NCBI GenBank assembly: GCA_964549495.1
Contig: CAZJWJ010000120.1
Coordinates: 1-13,674, forward strand
Direction of reading: 5' to 3'
Source: JACKBJ01 sp964549495
GTDB lineage: Bacteria > Chloroflexota > Anaerolineae > Epilineales > Epilineaceae
Length of the DNA stretch: 13,674 nt
The position numbers and the translations under genes are program-made. This document shows, piece by piece, positions 1 through 7,710 of the stretch. The notes under the pieces are model-generated. The model saw only the letters and a program-made list of their open reading frames with translations. It was not told the origin of the DNA and searched no databases. Position 1 is the first letter of the stretch, and each line of letters starts with the position of its first letter.

Positions 1-1
1 T

Positions 2-3000
2 GAAGATGACCGTCGGCATGGTCGTGCGGGTCTCGAGCGTATCCGTGATCAGGATCGTGTCGAGGTAGGTCGTACCCGTGTTGGTGATCTCGTAGCAGAA
101 GGTCACCGGTTGGCCGGTCTCGTTGATGCGTGTGATGTCCCGGCCCGGGCACTGACCGTTGAAGCTCACGGTCTTGTTGACATAGACCCGCGGGCACTCG
201 ATGGTCGTCGTCTCGACCGCCCGGTTGTTGGTCTCGTCCGGATCGTGGGTCGGGGTCCGAGGACCGCCGCCGATGCCCGGCAGCAGGTCCGGCGCATCCG
301 GCCAGTCGACCGCGTTCTCGCGGGCCTCGACGTAGGCATGGTTCTCGGCGATGCCGCCGCACTCCGCGTCCTGGCGGACCATGACGGAGATCGTGATGGT
401 CGCGGTGGAGTCGCGGTTCAACCGGCCGAGCTCGGGCGCGCCAGCGTTGTTGAGGTCGTTGCCGACGCGCACCGTGATGCGGCCGTCGTCGCGGATCTCG
501 ACGACCTCGCCGGCCGAGACGGTGACGTCTACCTGAGCCGGGTCGACGGCGACGAAGTCGGCCGGCAGCTGGTCGACGACGTAGACGTCGGCGGCGTCGG
601 AGGGTCCGTCGTTGGTGACGGTGAGCGTGTAGGTGATCATGCCGCCCGGCTGGACCGGGTCGCACATGAGGAAGGAATTGTCGGGATCCGCCAACGGATC
701 GCCGAAGATGTCGGTCTTCTCGATCGAGAGGTCCGCCTCGGCGACGATCAGCGTGTCGTGGGCGTCGACGTTGTTGGCGGTGTGGAAGTCGGTCGTGGTC
801 GTGGTGATGCGGCTGTCGTTGGTGGCGATGAAGTCATCGGCGTCCAGGACGTAGCCGGGGTCGACCTCGGTGATGAGGTAGAACTTGAACTCGTCGCCGG
901 GGTTGAGGTCGCCGGGGATGATCTGCTCGTTCTGGCTGAGCAGGAGGTCGACGTCGACCACCCCATTGGTCTCGCTACAGGCGACGAAGTCGTCGATGTC
1001 GAAGGGCTCGCAGCGCAGGAAGTTCTCGCCCAGGATGCCGAACTGCTTGAAGTCCAGGAAGTCCTGGATGGCGATGTCGCGGGCGACCGACCAGCCCCGG
1101 TTGCCGAACTCGATCAGGTAGCGGTGTTCGTTTCCGGCGATGGCGTGGTCCGGCTCGTGGGCCTGGTCGAGCGACGGGCTGGCCGGCACATCGACCTTGT
1201 GGATGTAGACGTCGGCGACGGCCGTGACGGTCGTATCGGTGTCGGCGAAGTTGTCGGTCAGGAAGGGGTCGTCGGTGGTCGGCAGGAAGGGCGGGATCTG
1301 CGGGAAGGGGAAGGGCAGGAAAGCGTCCGGGTCGGCCGGCGGGCTGGTTTCGCCCCACCAGACGTGGGCGCCGTTGGTCAACGTGGTGGCGTCGGGGACG
1401 GACGGATCGACCGAGACGTAGATGTCGAAGGTGACCCGCGCGCCGGCCGGCACGTCGCCGAGCTCGCACCAAAGGACCTGGCCAAACTTGCCTCCGCCGG
1501 GATTGAAGACACCGATCTCCTGGATCTCTTCGGAGGGGCGGCAATCCGCGCCGTCCGAGTAGAGGAAGGTGACCGGATCGTGGTCTAGACCGGTATCGGT
1601 CTGGCCGGGCAGAAGGTCGAGCACCTGGACGTTGATCGCGTCGGAGGCGCCCTGGTTCTGAACCGTGATCTCGTAGCGCAGCTCGTGGCCTGCCGTGACC
1701 TGGCCGGCCAGGTCCTCGAAGATGAAACGGCGCAGGTCGCTGTCGTAACCGGTCTTGACCTGGCCGACCGAGAGCTTCGTGATCTCCATGTCGGCCCAGC
1801 TGTTGACGATGGTCTGGACGAAGGCGTGGTTGTTGGCGTTGGTCGGATCGAACTGCTCGGAGTAGACGTTGACGTCGTTCTCGAGGACCGTGCCGGCAGC
1901 GAGGCTTGGATCGACGAGGACATCGAAGGTCAGCGTGACCGGAGCGGCGCCCGAGGCGATGGTGCCCAGGCCGCAGACCAGGCGGTCCAGCGGATTGCCG
2001 GGCGTGCCGGTCTCGCAGCTGCCCTGGCTGATGGTCAGGCTGCCCGGGACGATGGTCACGCCGGCCGGCAGGCGGTCGGTAAGGACCACGTTCTCGGCCG
2101 TCGATGGCCCGTCGTTGGTGACCTCGATGGTGTATCGAATGCGACGCCCGGCCGTCGCGTGGGTCGTGCTGGTCGTGTAGTTCGGTGCTGCCGGGAAGGC
2201 GCCCGGGTTGCCGATGTCGAAGATCTGGCCGGCTTGGCCCGCGACCTGGTCCTCACCGACTGCCGTCTTGGTTACTCCGAGGTCGACCGTGTCGAAGATC
2301 TCGAGCGGGACCATGGCCATGTTGTTGTCGGTGTTCGGGTCGGGCGTGTCGGCGGTGACCGTGGCCACGTTGGTCAGGTCGAGGCCCTCGTCGGCGGTCA
2401 GGTTGATGGTGATGATCACGCGGCCCATGTCGGTCGGGCTGCGTGGGTTGAGCCAGTTGGCGCCGAAGGTGCCCAGGTCGAAGACGCCCGTGGAGAGGGC
2501 GAAGTTGCAGTCGAACTCGTCGATCATCCCGCCGTCGGTGCGGACCGCGATCGAGCAGCCGTTGGGGTCGACGAAGCCGCTGGTGACCAGCGTGTCGGTG
2601 ATGACGACGTTTCGGGCGGCCGAGGGGCCGAGGTTGTCGACCAGGATCGTATAGGTGAACTGTTCTCCGGCCTGGACGCCGGTGTGCGGCTCGACGATCT
2701 TGGTGATCTTCAGATCGGCCCGGTCCTGGACGAAGGTCTTGACCGAGGCCATGTTGTTGTCCAGATTGGGGTCGATCTGGTCGGCGAAGACCTCGGCCAT
2801 GTTCATCAAGACCAGGGTGCCATCCGGCTCGTCGCGCACCAGACCCGGATCGACGCGGGTCTTGATGACGAATTCGACGAACTCGAAGGGATCCAGGTCG
2901 CCCAGCTGGCATTCCAAGATGGAGCCGCCCTCCGGGCTGGTGCCGACGATGCTGCAGTTGTCCGTGTCGGCCAGGTAGATGACGCCGGCCGGCAGCGTGT

Positions 3001-4255
3001 CGCTGACGATGACGTTGGTGGCCGGCAGGTTACTGTTGTTGAACACGCTGATGGTGTAAAGGAGCTCTTCGCCGGCGATGACGATCGGATTCGGCCAGGC
3101 CGACTTGTTGACCGAGAGGTCGGCGATGTTCTCCTGATTCACGAAGGTGCAGGTGACGTCGACGCCCTCGGGAACCGAGATCCGAGCACCGCTTGCCGTC
3201 CGAATTCTGCTTCCGCCGGTGCAGACCACATCGACCAGCACCCAACCCGGCGGAATGATCTCCTCGACCAGGTATTCCCCTGGCGCCAGATTATCGAAGA
3301 ATTCCGACGCGCCGTCCGCCAGGCTGAAGGGCCCGAAGTCCCCACCGAACTCGAACTCCATCTCGGAGCTGGGCGTGGCGTCCTTGATAATGGTCAGCGA
3401 GCCCGTGTCGAACTCCACCTGCTCGTTGACGAAGGTGCAGACCGCACCCTCGCCTGACGCCAAGGTGATCTGAACTCCATTCGGCACATCGAGTACGGAA
3501 CCGCCGACGCAGAAAACATCGGCCAGGCCGAAGTTGATGGCCGGGTTTTCGGTGATCGTGTAGGTGCCGGGCTGCAGGTTGAGGAATTGCTCCATCTGGT
3601 CGTCGTCGAGGATGAAGTTGCCCAGGCTGCCCGAGAACTCGAAACCGGTGGCGCCGTCCGGATTCGTCTCCTTGATGATGGTAATCGATCCAGGTACCGC
3701 GATGCCGCCGATACGGAACTGCCGGATGTCGTCGATGATCTCTGAACTGGCGGTGATGGTCACCGTGGTGAGCGCCTGGCCGTTGATGGCCTCCAGCGAG
3801 AAGAAGTTCTGGCCGCTGCCACTGATCGGAGACACCAGCTGCGTCCCGGGGGCGACGTTTGGGCCCGCCGCCTCGATCGTCACCGTCCCGTTCGAGCCAG
3901 CATTGATGTTGAACTCGATCTCCTGGAAGGTCTCCCCGTTGGGTAGGGTGACGATCAGGCTCTGGTAGGGTACGCCAGCCTGGGTCGTGATGCGCGCCTG
4001 GCCCATCGGCGGGTCGGTCAGCACCTTGGGCGGGGCATCGTTGTTGGTGAAATTCACCTGTGTGCCGGTGCCGTTGGTGGTTCCGACGACCGTGATGCCG
4101 CTAGAGCCCTGGTTGAGCAGGACGTTCTCGTCCGGCATCAAGGCGCCAGGCGTGTCATAGAAGACCACGTCCGCGTGGGCCATGCCGCGGGGCAGAAAGG
4201 CCACGACGAGGCCGATAATGATACCGAGCAGATGCGCGCGCTTGAGCTGATGCAT
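2..4255 (-). CDS. Large secreted DUF11-repeat surface protein (C-terminus outside window)
   Basis: The minus-strand frame is open from the ATG at 4255 to the left edge: 1418 codons with no stop, so the gene is partial at its 3' end. An AGAGGGA ribosome site lies 5 nt before the ATG. Residues 1-28 are a signal peptide (basic start, hydrophobic core GIIIGLVVAF, AHA before D29). Residues 29-185 form an unrecognised beta-rich domain. Residues 187-278 and 285-374 are prealbumin-like (SpaA-type) modules, each opening GS(I/L)TIIK and ending CTFVN. DUF11 (PF01345) modules follow at about 376-506, 510-650, 655-815, 820-1010, 1015-1170 and 1173-1350, with a seventh starting near 1353; markers are Y-T/E-I-x-V-x-N-x-G-x-S, TDxLP and N(N)xA near module ends. 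Cysteines come two per module: 249/273, 345/369, 434/449, 567/583, 747/761, 905/930, 1082/1093, 1198/1299. Such proteins are usually extracellular, anchored at the C-terminus and structural or adhesive; ligand and anchor are unseen. Confidence 0.93.
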   Translation of the reverse strand, partial: MHQLKRAHLLGIIIGLVVAFLPRGMAHADVVFYDTPGALMPDENVLLNQGSSGITVVGTTNGTGTQVNFTNNDAPPKVLTDPPMGQARITTQAGVPYQSLIVTLPNGETFQEIEFNINAGSNGTVTIEAAGPNVAPGTQLVSPISGSGQNFFSLEAINGQALTTVTITASSEIIDDIRQFRIGGIAVPGSITIIKETNPDGATGFEFSGSLGNFILDDDQMEQFLNLQPGTYTITENPAINFGLADVFCVGGSVLDVPNGVQITLASGEGAVCTFVNEQVEFDTGSLTIIKDATPSSEMEFEFGGDFGPFSLADGASEFFDNLAPGEYLVEEIIPPGWVLVDVVCTGGSRIRTASGARISVPEGVDVTCTFVNQENIADLSVNKSAWPNPIVIAGEELLYTISVFNNSNLPATNVIVSDTLPAGVIYLADTDNCSIVGTSPEGGSILECQLGDLDPFEFVEFVIKTRVDPGLVRDEPDGTLVLMNMAEVFADQIDPNLDNNMASVKTFVQDRADLKITKIVEPHTGVQAGEQFTYTILVDNLGPSAARNVVITDTLVTSGFVDPNGCSIAVRTDGGMIDEFDCNFALSTGVFDLGTFGANWLNPRSPTDMGRVIITINLTADEGLDLTNVATVTADTPDPNTDNNMAMVPLEIFDTVDLGVTKTAVGEDQVAGQAGQIFDIGNPGAFPAAPNYTTSTTHATAGRRIRYTIEVTNDGPSTAENVVLTDRLPAGVTIVPGSLTISQGSCETGTPGNPLDRLVCGLGTIASGAAPVTLTFDVLVDPSLAAGTVLENDVNVYSEQFDPTNANNHAFVQTIVNSWADMEITKLSVGQVKTGYDSDLRRFIFEDLAGQVTAGHELRYEITVQNQGASDAINVQVLDLLPGQTDTGLDHDPVTFLYSDGADCRPSEEIQEIGVFNPGGGKFGQVLWCELGDVPAGARVTFDIYVSVDPSVPDATTLTNGAHVWWGETSPPADPDAFLPFPFPQIPPFLPTTDDPFLTDNFADTDTTVTAVADVYIHKVDVPASPSLDQAHEPDHAIAGNEHRYLIEFGNRGWSVARDIAIQDFLDFKQFGILGENFLRCEPFDIDDFVACSETNGVVDVDLLLSQNEQIIPGDLNPGDEFKFYLITEVDPGYVLDADDFIATNDSRITTTTTDFHTANNVDAHDTLIVAEADLSIEKTDIFGDPLADPDNSFLMCDPVQPGGMITYTLTVTNDGPSDAADVYVVDQLPADFVAVDPAQVDVTVSAGEVVEIRDDGRITVRVGNDLNNAGAPELGRLNRDSTATITISVMVRQDAECGGIAENHAYVEARENAVDWPDAPDLLPGIGGGPRTPTHDPDETNNRAVETTTIECPRVYVNKTVSFNGQCPGRDITRINETGQPVTFCYEITNTGTTYLDTILITDTLETRTTMPTVIF

Positions 4256-4470
4256 GGATGTCCCTCTAGGTAATGACAGGCCGAACGACGACCTTGCTGG
4301 CGACGATGGCATGGCAAACGCACGACGACGCACTGGCTACGCTTGCGCCCCGGTGAGTTCCAGCATGGGGAAAAAAGCGACAACCCAGCGCCCCACGGCG
4401 CGATGTATGGTTCTGACGACTCGATATGTTCTAACGTATTGCGTGCACAGCTAGATACGAGGGACGGCGT
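4256..4470 (-). other. Intergenic region between lipoprotein gene and DUF11 gene
   Basis: This 215-bp non-coding stretch separates the lipoprotein stop from the large DUF11 start. It is less GC-rich than its surroundings around 4400-4460. It should hold the lipoprotein terminator and the promoter of the surface protein gene. I see no -35/-10 pair good enough to call. The only structured element is the weak hairpin listed separately. Confidence 0.5.
4371..4401 (-). terminator. Possible weak terminator after the lipoprotein gene
   Basis: Read on the minus strand, a GCGCC/GGCGC hairpin with a GTGG loop (4388-4401) is followed 11 nt later by a run of six T (4371-4376). The distance between stem and T-run is longer than in a classical intrinsic terminator, so this is tentative. 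Its position about 70 bp after the lipoprotein stop is suitable. Confidence 0.3.
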
Positions 4471-6030
4471 TCAGATTCCGGAATCGCGGTCCGCCAGGAT
4501 ACTCTCCAGGACCTCGATCATCTCCTTCGCACTGCGATTACCGCGCAACAGGCTGCCGGTCTCGCCATCGAGCACTACGAAGGTCGGCGTGGACTGGGTG
4601 ATGCCCAGGGCCTCGAACTGATCGGCGAGCACGCGCTGCATGGCCTCGCGGCCGGCCAGGCAGCTGGCGAAGGTCCCCTCGTCCATACCCAGGGAGCCCG
4701 CGATCTCGACCAGCACCTCGTCGGGCTCCTCCACCGACCAGCGATCCAGCTTCTCGAAGAGGGCGGTGTTCATCTCCCAGAAGGCCCCTTGGTCGGTGGC
4801 GCACTCGGCCGCGGCGGCCGCCACCGCCGATTGGGCATGCTCGGGCAGCGGCAGGTGCTTGATCACCCACCGGATCCGGCCCGTGTCGATCAGCTGGGCG
4901 CGGACCGCCGGGTGGGCCTCCAAGTTGAAGCTGCCGCAAGGTTCGCATTGGTAGTCGGTGAACTCGACCACCGTCAGCGGGGCCTCGTCGCTGCCCTCGT
5001 AGGGGTCGCCAGCCAGGTTGATGCCGGGGCGCTCTGGGTCGGGCGCCAGGCCTTCGTCGGCCCAGTAAGGCAGCTCGGGCGGTTCCGGCGTGGGCGGCAC
5101 CGGGGGCTCCTCGCCGGCCAAGAGGGCATCGAACCAAGCCGCGAACTCCTCCACCGGTTGCGCGCCCGAGAAGTCATAGGTCCGACCGCTGTCGGCCACG
5201 ACGAAGCGGAAGCTCGGCGTGCCGTTGTAGCCCAGCGCCGCGGCGGCCTGGACTCCGGATTGTACCGTCTGCTCGGGACGATCCGATTCCATGCAGGCCG
5301 AATAGTCCGCCGGGTCGATGTCCAGCTGGTCCACCTGCGCCGTGAGGAACGCGTCCAGATCGACGGCGTTGGTCGAGTCGGTCTGCCGTTCGAAGAGTGC
5401 ATCGTGCAGTCGCCAGTAGGACTCGGCGCCCTGCTCGGCCACACAGGCCGCCGCCAGGTGGACCTGAGGAGCGCGTGGATGGAGGCTGGCGATGGGGAAC
5501 TCGCGGAAGACGAAGCGCACCTGGCCCGTCGCCACGTAGTCCTCGAACAAGGTCGGTTTGGTCTGCGTGGCGAAGCGGGCGCAGAAGGGGCAGTGGTAGT
5601 CGCTGTATTCCTCGACCACCACGGGCGCGTCGGGATCACCGCGATAAGGGTGGCCGGCCTCGGTGAAGCCGACCGGGATCCCGTTCAATTCCCCGGTAGG
5701 TGGCAGGGCTGGGTCGCCGGGATCGGGCGTGCCGGCCGGTGGTGCCTCCACCGCGTCGACCTCGCTCTGCTCTTCGCTGCCGCTGGAATCATCGGTTTCC
5801 GCAGCGTCGGACGAGCCCGCTCCTGCGGCCTGCGGCTCCTCACTTCCTGCAGCGCGCTCACCGTTCTCGCCCCCTCCTTCCAGGTTGGCGGAGGGTTCGA
5901 GGTCCTCGGAGGAGCTGGAACTCTTCAGAAAGCCACAGCCACTGACGAGGCTCGAGGCGAACATGCACATCATCAAGACGATGGTGAGCGCGCGATGTCT
6001 GAGCATCGCACTATCGATTTGTCGTCGCAT
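4471..6030 (-). CDS. Lipoprotein with two DsbA/thioredoxin-like domains
   Basis: This 519-residue protein has a lipoprotein signal with lipobox L-V-S-G-C, giving lipidated Cys32, then a low-complexity Ser/Glu/Pro-rich tether (about 33-115). Domain 1 (about 116-305) has catalytic CPFC at 147-150 and a cis-proline loop TPSF at 271-274. Domain 2 (about 335-519) has CEPC at 362-365 and TPTF at 481-484. Each domain also has a second cysteine pair (196/246 and 410/457), as seen in several Thioredoxin_4 (PF13462) proteins. The family catalyses thiol-disulfide exchange on exported proteins; whether this one oxidises, isomerises or reduces cannot be told. A proline-rich linker (307-320) joins the domains. 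The ATG at 6030 is chosen because GGAGGAAGG lies just before it. The neighbouring cysteine-paired surface protein is a plausible substrate (inference). Confidence 0.93.
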   Translation of the reverse strand: MRRQIDSAMLRHRALTIVLMMCMFASSLVSGCGFLKSSSSSEDLEPSANLEGGGENGERAAGSEEPQAAGAGSSDAAETDDSSGSEEQSEVDAVEAPPAGTPDPGDPALPPTGELNGIPVGFTEAGHPYRGDPDAPVVVEEYSDYHCPFCARFATQTKPTLFEDYVATGQVRFVFREFPIASLHPRAPQVHLAAACVAEQGAESYWRLHDALFERQTDSTNAVDLDAFLTAQVDQLDIDPADYSACMESDRPEQTVQSGVQAAAALGYNGTPSFRFVVADSGRTYDFSGAQPVEEFAAWFDALLAGEEPPVPPTPEPPELPYWADEGLAPDPERPGINLAGDPYEGSDEAPLTVVEFTDYQCEPCGSFNLEAHPAVRAQLIDTGRIRWVIKHLPLPEHAQSAVAAAAAECATDQGAFWEMNTALFEKLDRWSVEEPDEVLVEIAGSLGMDEGTFASCLAGREAMQRVLADQFEALGITQSTPTFVVLDGETGSLLRGNRSAKEMIEVLESILADRDSGI

Positions 6031-6230
6031 GGCCTTCCTCCGGCTGCGGAACGCATGATCGCCGCTATCTGCTGGGACGAAGTATCAGGGAAGCCACGCA
6101 AGTATAGGGCATCGACGCCAGTCTGCCGTGCCGAGGCCTTAACATCACTGACCTGCGTTCTCGCGCGATCGCGGGCCGGACCGGGCGGTCGCCGTAGACA
6201 GTCGCAGCCTGTGGTTGCCCGGGATTGGGA
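6031..6230 (-). other. Intergenic region upstream of the lipoprotein gene
   Basis: This 200-bp non-coding stretch lies between the DUF11 remnant stop and the lipoprotein start. It contains GC-rich inverted segments around 6160-6195 with no T-run, so I do not call a terminator. It also holds the possible -10 box listed separately. The lipoprotein is therefore likely transcribed from here and independent of the upstream cluster (inference). Confidence 0.5.
6101..6106 (-). promoter_or_regulatory. Possible -10 box for the lipoprotein gene
   Basis: The minus strand reads TATACT, one base from the sigma70 -10 consensus, about 70 nt before the lipoprotein ATG. No convincing -35 hexamer is found 16-18 bp upstream, so this is only a candidate. 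Confidence 0.22.
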
Positions 6231-7133
6231 TCAGGCTGGTCGTCGATCACCGTGGCACAGAACCCAGGCCATCGCTAGCAAGACCGAGAAGATCGCGCTG
6301 CCCGAGACCATGCGCTGCCAGGGCTCGAGACCCGAATCCGCGCGGAGCTCGAAGGCGCCGACTGCGGTCGGGGTACAGGCGACATTCGAGTTGGCGTTGG
6401 CGCTCACCTGGCTGCCCGAGAGGAGCGGCGTGCCGTTGGCCGTCACCGAGTTGACCCGATTGGCGGGGCAGGTCGTGGTGTAGCGGGCCATGATCTCGAA
6501 GGTCGCATAGTCCCCCTGATCGCTGACCGGCAGGGTGTCGTCGTAGTTGAGACGCCGGGTCGCGGCCGTGTTGACCAGGTTGTGGTTGGGTGGAACGCCG
6601 GTGTATCCGGGATTCACGACCATGCTGCCGCCTTCCGAGAAGTTGGACTGCGCGGCGAGCAGCTGCGTGCTGGTCAGGCTCCAGCTGCCGGCCCCGGCGA
6701 AGGTGCTGTTCAGGTCATCGAAGACGTTGACACTGGTCAGGTCTTGCAGGCCTGTGTTCTGCACGCGAACGTGGAAGACCACATCGAAGGTGTAGTTGCC
6801 GCCCGATTGGCTGACCGAAGTCGCCGACACGGTGGTCTTGGTGACCGAGATGCGAGCCGGCTGCGTGAGGCCACCGATGTCGAAGGGGGCGGCCGAGATG
6901 CTGCACTTGGAGTTGGCGCCGACCACCGCATCCGACACGCTTCCACAGACCGGACCGGTGTTCTGGTTCCAGGTCACGCCCGGAAAGATGTCGACGAATC
7001 CGTCGTCGTCGGCATCCACGCAGTCCACCGTGACGGCCGCGGCCTTGAAGATGGCGTCCAAGACGTTGAACGAGCCGGAAGGTTGCGAACGATTTTCGAG
7101 GCAAAGTGGTGTGCGACTCCGCCTCAATATCAA
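6231..7133 (-). pseudogene. 5'-truncated DUF11 surface protein remnant with C-terminal anchor
   Basis: The frame of up to 300 codons has no ATG start; its first possible start is a TTG preceded at once by an in-frame TGA (7134-7136), with no clear ribosome site and no signal peptide. The sequence becomes protein-like from about residue 18. Residues 39-49 carry a DxDxDGxxD calcium-loop-like motif (DADDDGFVD). Residues 92-252 form a DUF11-type beta-sandwich with VRVQNTGLQDLTSVNVFDD. Residues 275-293 are a hydrophobic anchor followed by a short tail with two arginines. A DUF11 protein needs export, so the missing N-terminus points to a gene that lost its 5' part, with a break near 7085-7135. The alternatives are a sequencing error in a short upstream region, which leaves room for only about 35 codons before mscL, or a chance start that makes a small cytosolic product. 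The DUF11 assignment is firm and the pseudogene status probable. Confidence 0.7.
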
Positions 7134-7244
7134 TCAGAATCAAGTTATAACAAGCTTACATCAGATATGCGCACTGCGCACACCGAGAGGCGATCCGGGA
7201 CCTGGCGATTCCCAGCTCGCCTCCAGGCATGGCGGGCAACGGTC
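7134..7244 (-). other. Short AT-richer gap between mscL and the DUF11 remnant
   Basis: This 111-bp stretch is visibly less GC-rich than its neighbours around 7115-7170. It holds the palindromic TGCGCA repeated twice with one base between (7168-7180 in part) and no clear terminator after mscL. It probably contains the junction at which the DUF11 gene lost its 5' end. Confidence 0.45.
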
Positions 7245-7679
7245 TCAGCTCCCGGAGCCACGGGCTGCCAGCAGGTCCCGGATCTCGACGAGCAGCTCTT
7301 CGGTGCTTGGCCCCGAGGGCTTCTCCTCGGCCTCTTCGCTCTTCTTGGGTTTCTCGAGCTGACTGACCGGGCGCACCACCAGGAAGTAGATGGCGGCGGC
7401 CACGATCAGAAAGTGAATGACGTGGTTGATGAAGAGCCCGTAGTTGAGAGTGGCCGCGCCGGCCTCCTGGGCCGCGCTCAGCGTGCTGTAGTCCCCACCC
7501 GAAAGATCGACGAAACGATCGGAGAAGTCGATGCCGCCGCTGACCAGCCCGACCATCGGCATCAAGAGGTCGTCGACCAAGGAGGTCACGATCTTGCCGA
7601 AGGCGTTGCCGATGACCACCGCCACCGCCAGATCGAGCACGTTGCCGCGCATGATGAAGTCCTTGAAGCCCTGAAGCAC
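7245..7679 (-). CDS. mscL: Large-conductance mechanosensitive channel MscL
   Basis: The 144-residue product has the normal MscL (PF01741) length. MscL is a homopentameric inner-membrane channel that opens under membrane tension and releases solutes after hypo-osmotic shock. The N-terminal amphipathic segment and first membrane helix hold the family signature (FKDFIMRGNVLDLAVAVVIG, then FGKIV and LLMP, residues 5-41), including the small-residue gate face. A periplasmic loop spans about 44-78. Helix 2 is about 82-103, ending at RPV. A charged linker and the C-terminal helix EELLVEIRDLLAA close the protein. The start is GTG at 7679, with AGGAG 7 nt upstream. It lies 31 bp after the YndJ-family gene with no visible promoter between, so it is probably the last gene of the TetR cluster. 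Confidence 0.96.
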   Translation of the reverse strand: MLQGFKDFIMRGNVLDLAVAVVIGNAFGKIVTSLVDDLLMPMVGLVSGGIDFSDRFVDLSGGDYSTLSAAQEAGAATLNYGLFINHVIHFLIVAAAIYFLVVRPVSQLEKPKKSEEAEEKPSGPSTEELLVEIRDLLAARGSGS

Positions 7680-7710
7680 GTTCCGCTCCTGTTGCGCACT
7701 GCTCCGCGGC

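Noticed and set aside
110..1588. Plus-strand open frame of 492 codons
   Set aside because: It is antisense to the DUF11 gene, has no ribosome site or domain, and its Val/Asp/Gly/Arg-rich composition is the mirror of the GC-rich codons opposite.
2653..2663. TGAACTGTTC-like match resembling the TetR operator
   Set aside because: It lies inside the DUF11 coding region, its spacing between half-sites is one base shorter than in the three operators, and it is not near a gene start.
1685..3457. Plus-strand open frame of 590 codons
   Set aside because: It is antisense to DUF11 modules that are clearly recognisable on the minus strand; no known family or start signal is seen.
4789..6483. Plus-strand open frame of 564 codons
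   Set aside because: It runs opposite the DsbA-like lipoprotein, whose catalytic motifs and lipobox are plain on the minus strand, and it crosses an intergenic region.
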